This document shows positions 1-5,900 of a stretch of DNA of 6,947 bases, in pieces; positions within the stretch are counted from its first letter, which is position 1, and the number at the start of each line of letters is the position of its first letter. Below the pieces are notes generated by a model. That model was not told the origin of the DNA. It saw only the letters and a list, made by a program, of their open reading frames with translations, and did no database searches. The stretch spans positions 1 to 6,947 of the forward strand of contig USLW01000107.1 in the NCBI GenBank assembly GCA_900555605.1. Reading direction: 5' to 3'. The stretch comes from an uncultured Clostridium sp. Lineage in GTDB: Bacteria; Bacillota; Clostridia; UBA1212; UBA1255. The translations under genes and the position numbers were made by a program.

Positions 1-566
1 GTCGGAGCCTCTACCGGAGCTTCTGCCGCAATATACGATACCTTATAGAAAATATTATCATCTCCGGGTTCCGTCCAATCAGAAGATACCTTCGGATTTT
101 CATTAAAATAGCAGGTCACGCCTTCCGGCGCCGCATTGCTACACCAAGGCAGATAGTCGTATTGCGTATTTCTCATTCTGACCAAATAGGTTCCGGCGCC
201 GTAATCCTTGCTAAAAGGAAACGCCGCGCCGGCACCGTCGGCAATACTGACATTCTCTATCTTTTCCAGTACAGTGCCTGCAACGGTCGTTGCGTAGTCG
301 GTATCCCACCGAAACAGCTCCACGCACATCACTGCAGTAGGCGTCAGGTCGATCTGAAATGCCTTCATAACCTTTCCTTCCGGCACGGTAAACTGCACGC
401 CTCCGGTATTGGATCCGCCTACATTTGTCCGCACACGCTGGGACCCATTGTCTGTCCAAAGCCTGATCGTCTCTTGGCCTTCTTCCGCTCCTGAGAGCAC
501 CGGCACAGCCATGCCGCACATGATCAGGATCACCAGGATCCATATAAAACCTCTGCTCTTATTCAT
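1..566 (-). CDS. Secreted protein of unknown function, N-terminal part (runs off the left edge)
   Basis: The frame is open from an ATG at 566 to the window edge, giving 188 codons with no stop, so the C-terminus is missing. AGGAGG (576-581) lies 9 nt before the ATG and fixes the start. Residues 1-27 form a classic signal peptide: basic MNKSR, a hydrophobic core at about 7-24, and a likely cleavage site after LSGA (27), leaving EEGQET. No lipobox cysteine is placed correctly, so it is probably exported by Sec and released or anchored through the missing C-terminus. Residues about 30-180 are rich in alternating beta-type segments (GGVQFTVPEG, ELFRWDTDY, AGTYLVRMRN) and resemble jelly-roll modules of large clostridial secreted proteins. 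Cys142 and Cys152 could form a disulfide. The visible sequence ends in EAPVEAP, which looks like the start of a Pro-rich linker to another domain. The gene starts 84 nt after the upstream lipoprotein stop on the same strand, so co-transcription is likely. No catalytic motif is recognisable. The gene and signal peptide are well supported, but the function is not. Confidence 0.8.
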   Translation of the reverse strand, partial: MNKSRGFIWILVILIMCGMAVPVLSGAEEGQETIRLWTDNGSQRVRTNVGGSNTGGVQFTVPEGKVMKAFQIDLTPTAVMCVELFRWDTDYATTVAGTVLEKIENVSIADGAGAAFPFSKDYGAGTYLVRMRNTQYDYLPWCSNAAPEGVTCYFNENPKVSSDWTEPGDDNIFYKVSYIAAEAPVEAP

Positions 567-650
567 TTTGTTTCTCCTCCTATTATGAAAAAATTTGCGG
601 CGGCCATACGTATACAGTTCAGGCTGTTATCCATTTACCGCCGGCTTTCA

Positions 651-1619
651 TCAATACGCTTTTATTACAACATTGTCGAGCCTTGTAGTGCCCATATGCG
701 CAAAAAATTTAAAATGGGATCCGTCCGTGGTATTGATCAGATTCTGGCCTGACCAAATTTCCGTTCCGGCCGCATCCTTGCAAACAATTTGGTCGGAGGT
801 AATTTCTACCTGTAAAAACAGCTGCGGACCGCCGTCCGTTGTAATATAATAATAAATCCGATCTTCATTGGTCACGATCACGATCAGCTCACGCATTTCC
901 GAAAAATCGGCCGGCATCGTTACCTGGGCGGCTCCGCCGGGCCAGCATTCGGTTCCCGGATGAATTGTGGCTGTATTATTTTCTGTAAACGCAACCCAGA
1001 ACCCGTCTTCGCCGTGATCCGGTATTTTTCCGACGAAATCCTCTACAAAGCAGCCGACAACCGTGGCGTACCATCTTGTCTTGTCCTGATCGTCTTCACG
1101 AAAACGGGCTTGCAGGTCTACATGCAGCTCGTATTGCTCCGCGTCTGTTGTATAGCAGAAAACATCAGGACCGTATGTCGTCCAGGCATTAATAAAGGCG
1201 CCGTTTTCATCTACCGGCATGTTCAGCACGCCGTCAATTACCCGCACCTTATCGTCTCTTGCAATAGCAGCCCCGCCATTGTCCCATTTTCCGCTTTCAA
1301 AATCGTCGGAAAATAAAATTTCCACACCGGCCATATCATCCGGCAGCGGTTTTCCCTTCTGCTCAGCAGTTAACGGCGGATGTCCCGTCTCCGTTGCTGT
1401 CGGAGGGGGCTGTGTACCAGTCCCAGGCGTTTCCGTCCCCGGCTGTATGCTTGTCTCAGATCCGCTCCCTGCAGTTGATCCTGGCGCCGCAGTTTCTGCC
1501 GGTTTGGGATCCGCCGAGCTGCATCCGACCAGCGCTGCCAGCGTCAATAAAACGCAGATATACAGGCAGAGCCCTCTTTTTGTGTTTCCTGCAGCAAATA
1601 ATTTTTTCATATGCCTCAT
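651..1619 (-). CDS. Putative lipoprotein with a LamG/concanavalin A-like C-terminal domain
   Basis: This 322-residue protein has a lipoprotein signal: basic residues MRHMKK, a hydrophobic stretch at about 17-31, and the lipobox LVGC with Cys33 as the predicted lipidated residue. It should be anchored to the outer face of the membrane. Residues 34-95 are a low-complexity Pro/Thr/Gly/Ser/Glu linker, the usual spacer across the cell wall. Residues about 99-322 look like one beta-sandwich domain. They open with ILFSDDFESGKW and close with RLDNVVIKAY, the paired edge motifs common in LamG-like and glycoside-binding jelly-roll domains. The region between is aromatic-rich (FINAW, RWYATVVG, DGFWVAFTE, IYYYITTDGG). 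That fold assignment is by eye. No active-site signature is visible, so it could be a carbohydrate-binding module, an inactive sandwich, or a glycan-active enzyme of a family I cannot name. ATG 1619 is chosen over ATG 1610 because GGAGG (1625-1629) sits 5 nt upstream of it. A separate promoter lies at 1794-1822. The secreted-protein gene follows 84 nt downstream. Confidence 0.75.
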   Translation of the reverse strand: MRHMKKLFAAGNTKRGLCLYICVLLTLAALVGCSSADPKPAETAAPGSTAGSGSETSIQPGTETPGTGTQPPPTATETGHPPLTAEQKGKPLPDDMAGVEILFSDDFESGKWDNGGAAIARDDKVRVIDGVLNMPVDENGAFINAWTTYGPDVFCYTTDAEQYELHVDLQARFREDDQDKTRWYATVVGCFVEDFVGKIPDHGEDGFWVAFTENNTATIHPGTECWPGGAAQVTMPADFSEMRELIVIVTNEDRIYYYITTDGGPQLFLQVEITSDQIVCKDAAGTEIWSGQNLINTTDGSHFKFFAHMGTTRLDNVVIKAY

Positions 1620-1624
1620 ACAAA

Positions 1625-1682
1625 CCTCCGTTCTGCCGCTCTGTCGCGGCGATATTTGTTACATTTACAGCAATATCTGCTG
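1625..1682 (-). promoter_or_regulatory. Structured 5' leader and ribosome binding site of the lipoprotein gene
   Basis: Transcription from the predicted promoter would give an untranslated leader of about 165-170 nt. Two small hairpins are visible in its downstream third. One has CAGCA/TGCTG arms (1668-1682) with a 5-nt loop. The other has GCCGC/GCGGC arms (1635-1650) with a 6-nt loop and ends 5 nt before the GGAGG ribosome binding site (1625-1629). They could affect ribosome access or mRNA stability. I do not recognise a known riboswitch class, and short hairpins like these also occur by chance. Confidence 0.3.
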
Positions 1683-1793
1683 ATCCCGGCAAAATTTTTT
1701 ACTTTCAATATAATCGGATATAAACGACTCCTATTCAAAATAATGCAGATATATAAACTTTTGTTTGAATTATTATAATATATTTACAAATTT

Positions 1794-1822
1794 ATAATAT
1801 ATTCCGCAAAATGCAATGTCAA
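1794..1822 (-). promoter_or_regulatory. Sigma-A-type promoter for the lipoprotein and secreted-protein genes
   Basis: On the minus strand TTGACA (1817-1822), a perfect -35, is followed after exactly 17 nt by TATTAT (1794-1799) as the -10. The next bases are AT-rich. It lies just beyond the spoIID terminator (1849-1881), so it would start a new transcription unit into the lipoprotein gene at 1619. The -35 and the spacing are as good as a housekeeping promoter can be, which suggests vegetative expression rather than dependence on the sporulation gene upstream. Confidence 0.65.
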
Positions 1823-1848
1823 GTTCTTTTTATTTCTGATTTTCACAG

Positions 1849-1881
1849 AAAAACCTGCGTCACGGGTCGGTAAACGCAGGT
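1849..1881 (-). terminator. Rho-independent terminator after spoIID
   Basis: The arms ACCTGCGT (1853-1860) and ACGCAGGT (1874-1881) pair over 8 bp around a 13-nt loop. On the minus strand the stem runs directly into a U tract (positions 1853-1849) and lies about 45 nt past the spoIID stop codon. It separates spoIID from the lipoprotein promoter just downstream. The loop is fairly large, but the G+C content of the stem and the U run make it convincing. Confidence 0.75.
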
Positions 1882-1924
1882 CTTTCAAATGAATTTGCAT
1901 TTTTATCCGGAGGACTTTCCACGG

Positions 1925-3094
1925 CTACCTCAGCGACAGCAGCTCGTCTTCAGACATCCATTCAACAGTAACCCCTGTGTAATAATGTTTCAAGATTTCT
2001 GTATAATCTGCGCCTGCAGCTGCCATGGCGGCCGCTCCCCATTGACTCATGCCAATGCCGTGCCCATATCCCAGTGTCACAAGCAGAATCGTGCCGTCCT
2101 CCAGTTTCCGGAACATAATATTTGTAGAACGTAAATTTAAAATCGACCGGACAGCGATTCCGGCAAATGTACGATCCCCGATTTTCATCTCTATAATGCG
2201 GCCGGCTTCCGAACGCCGGATATCCCGGATACTCTTATACAGCTCGTCCGCAGAAACAGAAAGGTCGTATCCTTTTGCCCGGAACTTTGAGAGCAGTTCC
2301 TCCGGCGTGTAGACAAAGGTATCGCAGTATTGATCAAACAGTCCCTCTCCGGGACTCAAAACGCTCTGCAGATAGTCATATTGGCATCCGGCCCACACAT
2401 CTCCGATATCTTCCGTACGTCCGCTGCCACTGTGCGAAAAGTACAGTGCATTAATAATTTTACCCTGATATGTCGCAACAATGCCTTTTGTACTCTCAAC
2501 CGCTTCTTTCAGCTTATTGTAATAATCAATCCCTTTCTGCTTTTCCGCGCCGGTATAGGTCTTTAGAATACTCCGCGGATCCTTCCATGCCTGACAATGG
2601 GTATGATCTGTACAAACAATCGCGCCGTCTTTATGGGTATCCGTATCTCCGATCCGATGGAGCGTATAGCTTCGGGCCGCCACCGCCTGTGCCTTTAGCG
2701 CCTCAATATCTACATATAAATACATTTCTGCGCACACTACACCCATTATGTATTCTTCCAAATACATTTCCTGCGTCGTATCCGTTTCCGTATTATAAAC
2801 CTTTACCCGCAGACTTTCCGTATCGCTCAGGTCCAGCCCGCTTACAACGCCGGCCTCAAATTCCGGCCAATCCCCGTTTAAAATTTGATCTGCAAGACCG
2901 CCGGAGACTGTCTCAGAGGCAATTCGTTCATTCATACCTAATGCTGCCTGTATTTTTTCAAATACGGTCAGTTCCCGGGCATCTGACGGCTTGTCCGCTA
3001 AAACGCCGTATGCGCCTGACCCGCTCATCATAAAAATCAAAAACGCGGATAATGTAAATAACGGAATCAATTTCGAAACAAAAAAATTTTTCAT
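1925..3094 (-). CDS. spoIID: SpoIID/LytB-family sporulation lytic transglycosylase
   Basis: SpoIID cleaves peptidoglycan glycan strands, after stem-peptide removal by SpoIIP, to drive forespore engulfment; it acts from the mother-cell membrane (family knowledge). Numbering starts at ATG 3094, giving 389 residues. Residues about 9-33 form an N-terminal membrane anchor. The core begins near 95. YIMGVVCAEM carries Glu123, equivalent to the catalytic Glu88 of Bacillus subtilis, followed by EALKAQAVAARSYT. CTDHTHC (161-167) offers the two Cys and two His of the zinc site described in Clostridioides difficile SpoIID. HSGSGRTEDIGDVW and GYGHGIGMSQWGA (342-354) complete the family signature. ATG 3094 is preferred because GGAAGG lies 8 nt upstream; the GTG at 3103 overlaps that Shine-Dalgarno sequence. 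The catalytic Glu is about 35 residues further in than in B. subtilis, because of a longer region between the anchor and the core. After the Glu, MYLYVDIEALK replaces the commoner MP-type stretch. The gene stands alone between a terminator upstream and one downstream. A paralogous SpoIID-like protein rather than the main spoIID is possible. I see no clear sigma-E promoter. Confidence 0.88.
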   Translation of the reverse strand: MKNFFVSKLIPLFTLSAFLIFMMSGSGAYGVLADKPSDARELTVFEKIQAALGMNERIASETVSGGLADQILNGDWPEFEAGVVSGLDLSDTESLRVKVYNTETDTTQEMYLEEYIMGVVCAEMYLYVDIEALKAQAVAARSYTLHRIGDTDTHKDGAIVCTDHTHCQAWKDPRSILKTYTGAEKQKGIDYYNKLKEAVESTKGIVATYQGKIINALYFSHSGSGRTEDIGDVWAGCQYDYLQSVLSPGEGLFDQYCDTFVYTPEELLSKFRAKGYDLSVSADELYKSIRDIRRSEAGRIIEMKIGDRTFAGIAVRSILNLRSTNIMFRKLEDGTILLVTLGYGHGIGMSQWGAAAMAAAGADYTEILKHYYTGVTVEWMSEDELLSLR

Positions 3095-3248
3095 CTCTGC
3101 CACCTTCCTTTAACCGTACCGCATTTTTCAAATATCTGCAAAAGCTTGTCCCATCTGCGGTCCGGTCTTGATTTTTAGCGTACACTCGTACATATGTAAA
3201 TATATCCACCATCTGTCCGAAATATACCAAATCTGCGGAGACGACATT

Positions 3249-3265
3249 TGACGAATCGTGACGAG
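3249..3265 (+). promoter_or_regulatory. Possible tandem Spo0A-box pair
   Basis: TGACGAA (3249-3255) matches the TGNCGAA core of the 0A box. TGACGAG (3259-3265) repeats six of its seven bases after a 3-nt spacer, a 10-bp period like the tandem boxes known at the abrB promoter. It lies about 155 nt before the spoIID start. Two short degenerate heptamers can occur by chance, and spoIID is normally under sigma-E, so this is only a candidate. Confidence 0.25.
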
Positions 3266-3277
3266 AGAAATCAACAG

Positions 3278-3372
3278 CCTGTGGATAACTCTATTGAGAA
3301 AATATAAAAAAAGCCTATTTTCATAGGCTTTTTATGTTTATCCACAATTTCACAGAAAACCTGTGGATAACT
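3278..3372. repeat. Cluster of three perfect DnaA boxes
   Basis: The consensus DnaA box TTATCCACA occurs three times without mismatch: on the minus strand at 3280-3288, on the plus strand at 3338-3346, and on the minus strand at 3362-3370. The two minus-strand copies lie inside an identical 13-bp direct repeat, CCTGTGGATAACT (3278-3290 and 3360-3372). The second and third boxes face each other as an inverted repeat with a 15-nt spacer. A 50-nt AT-rich segment abuts the last box. Three exact 9-mers in 91 bp are very unlikely by chance. Plausible roles are a DnaA-titrating cluster, a DnaA-responsive control region or, less likely, part of an origin. An alternative is that boxes two and three form a hairpin followed by CTTTTTATTC, acting as a terminator for plus-strand transcripts. 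Confidence 0.65.
3306..3333 (-). terminator. Bidirectional Rho-independent terminator of the nad operon
   Basis: The arms AAAAAGCCTAT (3308-3318) and ATAGGCTTTTT (3323-3333) pair perfectly over 11 bp with a 4-nt loop. On the minus strand a run of seven U (3312-3306) follows the GC part of the stem, so it ends transcripts leaving nadC about 85 nt after its stop. The plus-strand side also has a U tract, so it can work in both directions. It isolates spoIID from nad read-through. Confidence 0.88.
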
Positions 3373-3417
3373 TTTTATTCAATTTTTCTTCGATAATATA
3401 AAGAAAAAATATCAACC

Positions 3418-4251
3418 CTAAAATTTTAGGCTGATATCCATAGACTTAACGGAATGGGTGATTCTTCCAATGGAAATGATATCTACACCCGTTTGAGCAA
3501 TTTTTACAATCCGCTCCTCTGTGACATCGCCGGAAGCCTCAGTCAGCGCTTTTCCCGCCACGATTTTGACAGCCTCTGCCATCATCTCTTCGCTCATATT
3601 ATCAAACATAATGATGTCCGCTTTTGCCGCCACAGCTTCCCGGACCATGTCCAAGGTCTCTGTCTCCACCTCGATTTTCACAGTATGCGGAACCTTCGCG
3701 CGTACCCGCGTCACCGCAGATAAAATGCCTCCCGCTGCTGCGATATGGTTGTCCTTCAGCATCACGCCGTCTGATAAGCAGAATCGGTGATTCTGACCGC
3801 CTCCGACCCGGACCGCATATTTTTCCAGATAGCGAAGTCCCGGGGTAGTTTTTCTTGTGTCCGCCACACTGACCGGGTATTCCTGAACCAATGAAGCAAA
3901 AACATGTGTTCTTGTAGCAATTCCGGAAAGCCGCTGAAGGAGATTCAGCGCTGTCCGTTCTCCCTTGAGGATCGCTGCAGTCGGTCCTTCAATCCATGCA
4001 ATCACATCTCCCTTTTTTACTTTTGTTCCATCCGGGCATAAAACCTCAAGCCGGACACGCGGGTCAAGCAGGGCAAAGGTCTCCTCTGCCACAGGCATCC
4101 CCGCAATGATCCCCTCTTCTTTTGCAAGAAATTTTGCCTTTGACATGCTGTCTGGATCAATCACAGAATCTGTTGTAATATCGCCGAAGGGCATGTCCTC
4201 CTCCAATGCGCCTATCAAAATCCGATCCATCAGCTTTTTATCTAACATCAT
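3418..4251 (-). CDS. nadC: Nicotinate-nucleotide diphosphorylase, carboxylating (quinolinate phosphoribosyltransferase)
   Basis: NadC converts quinolinate and PRPP to nicotinate mononucleotide, CO2 and diphosphate, the last de novo step before the shared NAD pathway; it is a cytosolic enzyme. At 277 residues it has the usual length. Family motifs appear in order: EEDMPFGDITTDS (17-29), EEGIIAGMP (45-53), ERTALNLLQRLSGIATRT (98-115), the PRPP/quinolinate-binding DTRKTTPGLRYLEKYAV (131-147), GGGQNHRFCLSDGVMLKDNH (150-169), the acidic EVET (194-197), MFDN (215-218), EASGDVT (238-244) and GVDIISIGRITHS (255-267). All the expected Arg/Lys/His substrate-binding positions are present, so it should be active. 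The start overlaps the nadB end by 14 nt, and AGGAG (4256-4260) lies inside nadB, suggesting translational coupling. Adjacent ATG codons at 4251 and 4248 are both possible, at 4 and 7 nt from that site. It is the last gene of the operon, ending in TAG. Confidence 0.96.
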   Translation of the reverse strand: MMLDKKLMDRILIGALEEDMPFGDITTDSVIDPDSMSKAKFLAKEEGIIAGMPVAEETFALLDPRVRLEVLCPDGTKVKKGDVIAWIEGPTAAILKGERTALNLLQRLSGIATRTHVFASLVQEYPVSVADTRKTTPGLRYLEKYAVRVGGGQNHRFCLSDGVMLKDNHIAAAGGILSAVTRVRAKVPHTVKIEVETETLDMVREAVAAKADIIMFDNMSEEMMAEAVKIVAGKALTEASGDVTEERIVKIAQTGVDIISIGRITHSVKSMDISLKF

Positions 4252-5848
4252 ATTTCTCCTTATCTGCTACAATATGCTTTTTCCAATTCAGATCGTCGGT
4301 CTCCGGAAAATCCGCTCTGAAATGGGCGCCCCTGCTCTCCTCGCGTTTCAGCGCGGACCGAATAATAATCTCCGCCAGAAGTACGTCGTTCTGTATGATA
4401 AAATCCTGCACCGTATTATTAACCATACCCTCCATGTCAGCCTTCAGCCCCTGTACAAAATCCAAAGCTTCCAGTAATCCATCTTTTGTTCTGACAATAC
4501 CGACTAACTGCGTCATCTTTTTTTTCAGCTCCAGCGCAGCCTGAGCGGAGTCAAACAGCCTTCCTGCACATTCCGCATATTCGGCGCCGACAAACCGCGG
4601 CATCTCCCGCACACCCTCCTTGGATAGGATCTCATCTGCATGACTCCCGATTCTGCGTCCGAATACCAGGCCCTCTAAAAGCGAATTGCTTGCAAGCCTG
4701 TTGGCGCCATGGATTCCGTTGCAGGCAGACTCTCCGCAGGCATAGAAGCGCTGAATCCCCGTATCTCCGTATAATCCGGTCTTGATCCCACCCATACAGT
4801 AATGCTCCGCGGGCGCTACGGGAATATAGTCTTTGGAAATATCAATGCCGTAATTCAGGCAGGTATGGAAAATTGTCGGAAAGCGCTGCTCAAGATAATC
4901 CCGATCCTTATGGGTAATGTCAAGATATACATGATCTTCTCCGGTCCTCTTCATTTCTTTAAAAATGCAGCGCGATACAACATCCCGAGGTGCCAGCTCA
5001 GCCAGCTCATGATATCCGGGCATGAAGCGTTCTCCGGAACCATTGCGCAGCACCGCGCCTTCTCCTCTAACCGCCTCTGAAATCAGAAAGCTTCTGTTCT
5101 CAGGATGATATAGCACCGTCGGATGGAACTGGATAAATTCCATATCCGTTAATGCGCCGCCGGCCCGGAAGGTAAATGCCGCACCGTCTCCCGTTGCAAC
5201 CTCCGGATTTGTCGTATGGTCGTACAGCTGACCGTAGCCGCCGGACGCGCAAATGACCAACCCCGCATAATACGCTTTATATTCGCGTTTCGCCTCATCA
5301 TATGCAATAACGCCGTAGCACACCCCGTCTCTTGTCAGCAAATCCAGCGCCCAGGTCCGTTCAATAATCTTCACATTCTTCCGCTGCATGACATTATGAA
5401 TCAGCTTATCGCAAACCTCTTTGCCGGTCGCATCCCCTGCGTGGATAATTCTGTTTTTACTATGCGCGGCCTCACGGGTAAGCGCAAGCTTATTGCCGTC
5501 ATTCTTGTCAAATTGAACGCCGAAATCACAAATCCGGCTGATATTATCCGCAGCCTCGTGAACAAGCACGCTTACACTGTCCTCATCACAAAGTCCGGCA
5601 CCTGCATATAATGTATCACGCATATGCATTTCCGGCGAATCGTTTTTGTCCAGAGAAACCGCGATGCCCCCCTGTGCAAGCACAGAGTTGCTGATCTCAA
5701 CCTCTTCCTTTGTAATAATCGCAATATTCACATGCTCTCCGAGCTCCAGGGCTGTATAAACACCCGCAATTCCGCTGCCGATAATCAGTACATCGGTATA
5801 GCTCTTTTCCATCTGTTCCGTATCAAAATCAACTAAATACCGTTTCAT
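4238..5848 (-). CDS. nadB: L-aspartate oxidase
   Basis: NadB is a cytosolic flavoenzyme that oxidises L-aspartate to iminoaspartate, using oxygen or, in anaerobes, fumarate as acceptor, and passes it to NadA. Numbering from ATG 5848 gives 536 residues, the expected size. The Rossmann motif GSGIAG (24-29) binds FAD. Further motifs of the succinate dehydrogenase/fumarate reductase flavoprotein family follow in order: NSVLAQGGIAVSL, QFHPT, EAVRGEGAVLR, ELAPRDVVSR, PAEHYCMGGI and the FAD-contacting GANRLASNSLLEGLVFG. The C-terminal helical domain ends with REESRGAHFRADFPETDD, typical of NadB. The cap and flavin domains are intact, with no frameshift. I chose ATG 5848 (MKRYLVDFD) because the upstream in-frame ATG at 5860 has GAGGG only 1 nt before it, too close to be used. 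The Shine-Dalgarno spacing for 5848 is long (13 nt), so the start is not certain. The gene follows nadA by about 52 nt and overlaps nadC. A frd/sdh flavoprotein is excluded by the absence of neighbouring iron-sulfur and membrane subunits and by the NadB-type C-terminus. Confidence 0.95.
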   Translation of the reverse strand: MKRYLVDFDTEQMEKSYTDVLIIGSGIAGVYTALELGEHVNIAIITKEEVEISNSVLAQGGIAVSLDKNDSPEMHMRDTLYAGAGLCDEDSVSVLVHEAADNISRICDFGVQFDKNDGNKLALTREAAHSKNRIIHAGDATGKEVCDKLIHNVMQRKNVKIIERTWALDLLTRDGVCYGVIAYDEAKREYKAYYAGLVICASGGYGQLYDHTTNPEVATGDGAAFTFRAGGALTDMEFIQFHPTVLYHPENRSFLISEAVRGEGAVLRNGSGERFMPGYHELAELAPRDVVSRCIFKEMKRTGEDHVYLDITHKDRDYLEQRFPTIFHTCLNYGIDISKDYIPVAPAEHYCMGGIKTGLYGDTGIQRFYACGESACNGIHGANRLASNSLLEGLVFGRRIGSHADEILSKEGVREMPRFVGAEYAECAGRLFDSAQAALELKKKMTQLVGIVRTKDGLLEALDFVQGLKADMEGMVNNTVQDFIIQNDVLLAEIIIRSALKREESRGAHFRADFPETDDLNWKKHIVADKEKYDVR

Positions 5849-5900
5849 ATCTACCCACATACCCTCGCAATCCGCCTGTATATTCTCTCATTCTACTATT

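Larger units (their letters stand above)
3104..3417. other. Intergenic region between nadC and spoIID
   Basis: These 314 bases contain no supported gene. From nadC towards spoIID they hold an AT-rich stretch (3371-3420, about 20% G+C), three perfect DnaA boxes within 91 bp, a strong bidirectional terminator, a tandem Spo0A-box-like pair, and about 150 nt of spoIID leader. A 10-bp palindrome, TACATATGTA, lies at 3189-3198. The spoIID promoter should lie here, but I could not find a convincing sigma-E -35/-10 pair. Confidence 0.7.

Noticed and set aside
587..643. Terminator between the lipoprotein and secreted-protein genes
   Set aside because: CGGCGG/CCGCCG arms (598-603 and 638-643) precede a U-rich tract, but the stem is only 6 bp with a 34-nt loop. 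It is too weak to call and may at most attenuate read-through.
2958..3230. A 90-codon minus-strand open frame overlapping the spoIID start
   Set aside because: It overlaps spoIID out of frame, spans its leader, and has no recognisable motif or good ribosome binding site.
3278..3420. Calling this the chromosomal replication origin
   Set aside because: Only three DnaA boxes are seen, none of the usual origin neighbours is present, and no clear unwinding-element motif beyond AT-richness is visible. A DnaA-box cluster is the safer description.
162..5836. Numerous plus-strand open frames of 60-190 codons
   Set aside because: Nearly all lie wholly or mostly antisense to the well-supported minus-strand genes, have Cys/Ser/Arg-rich compositions typical of shadow frames, and lack ribosome binding sites.
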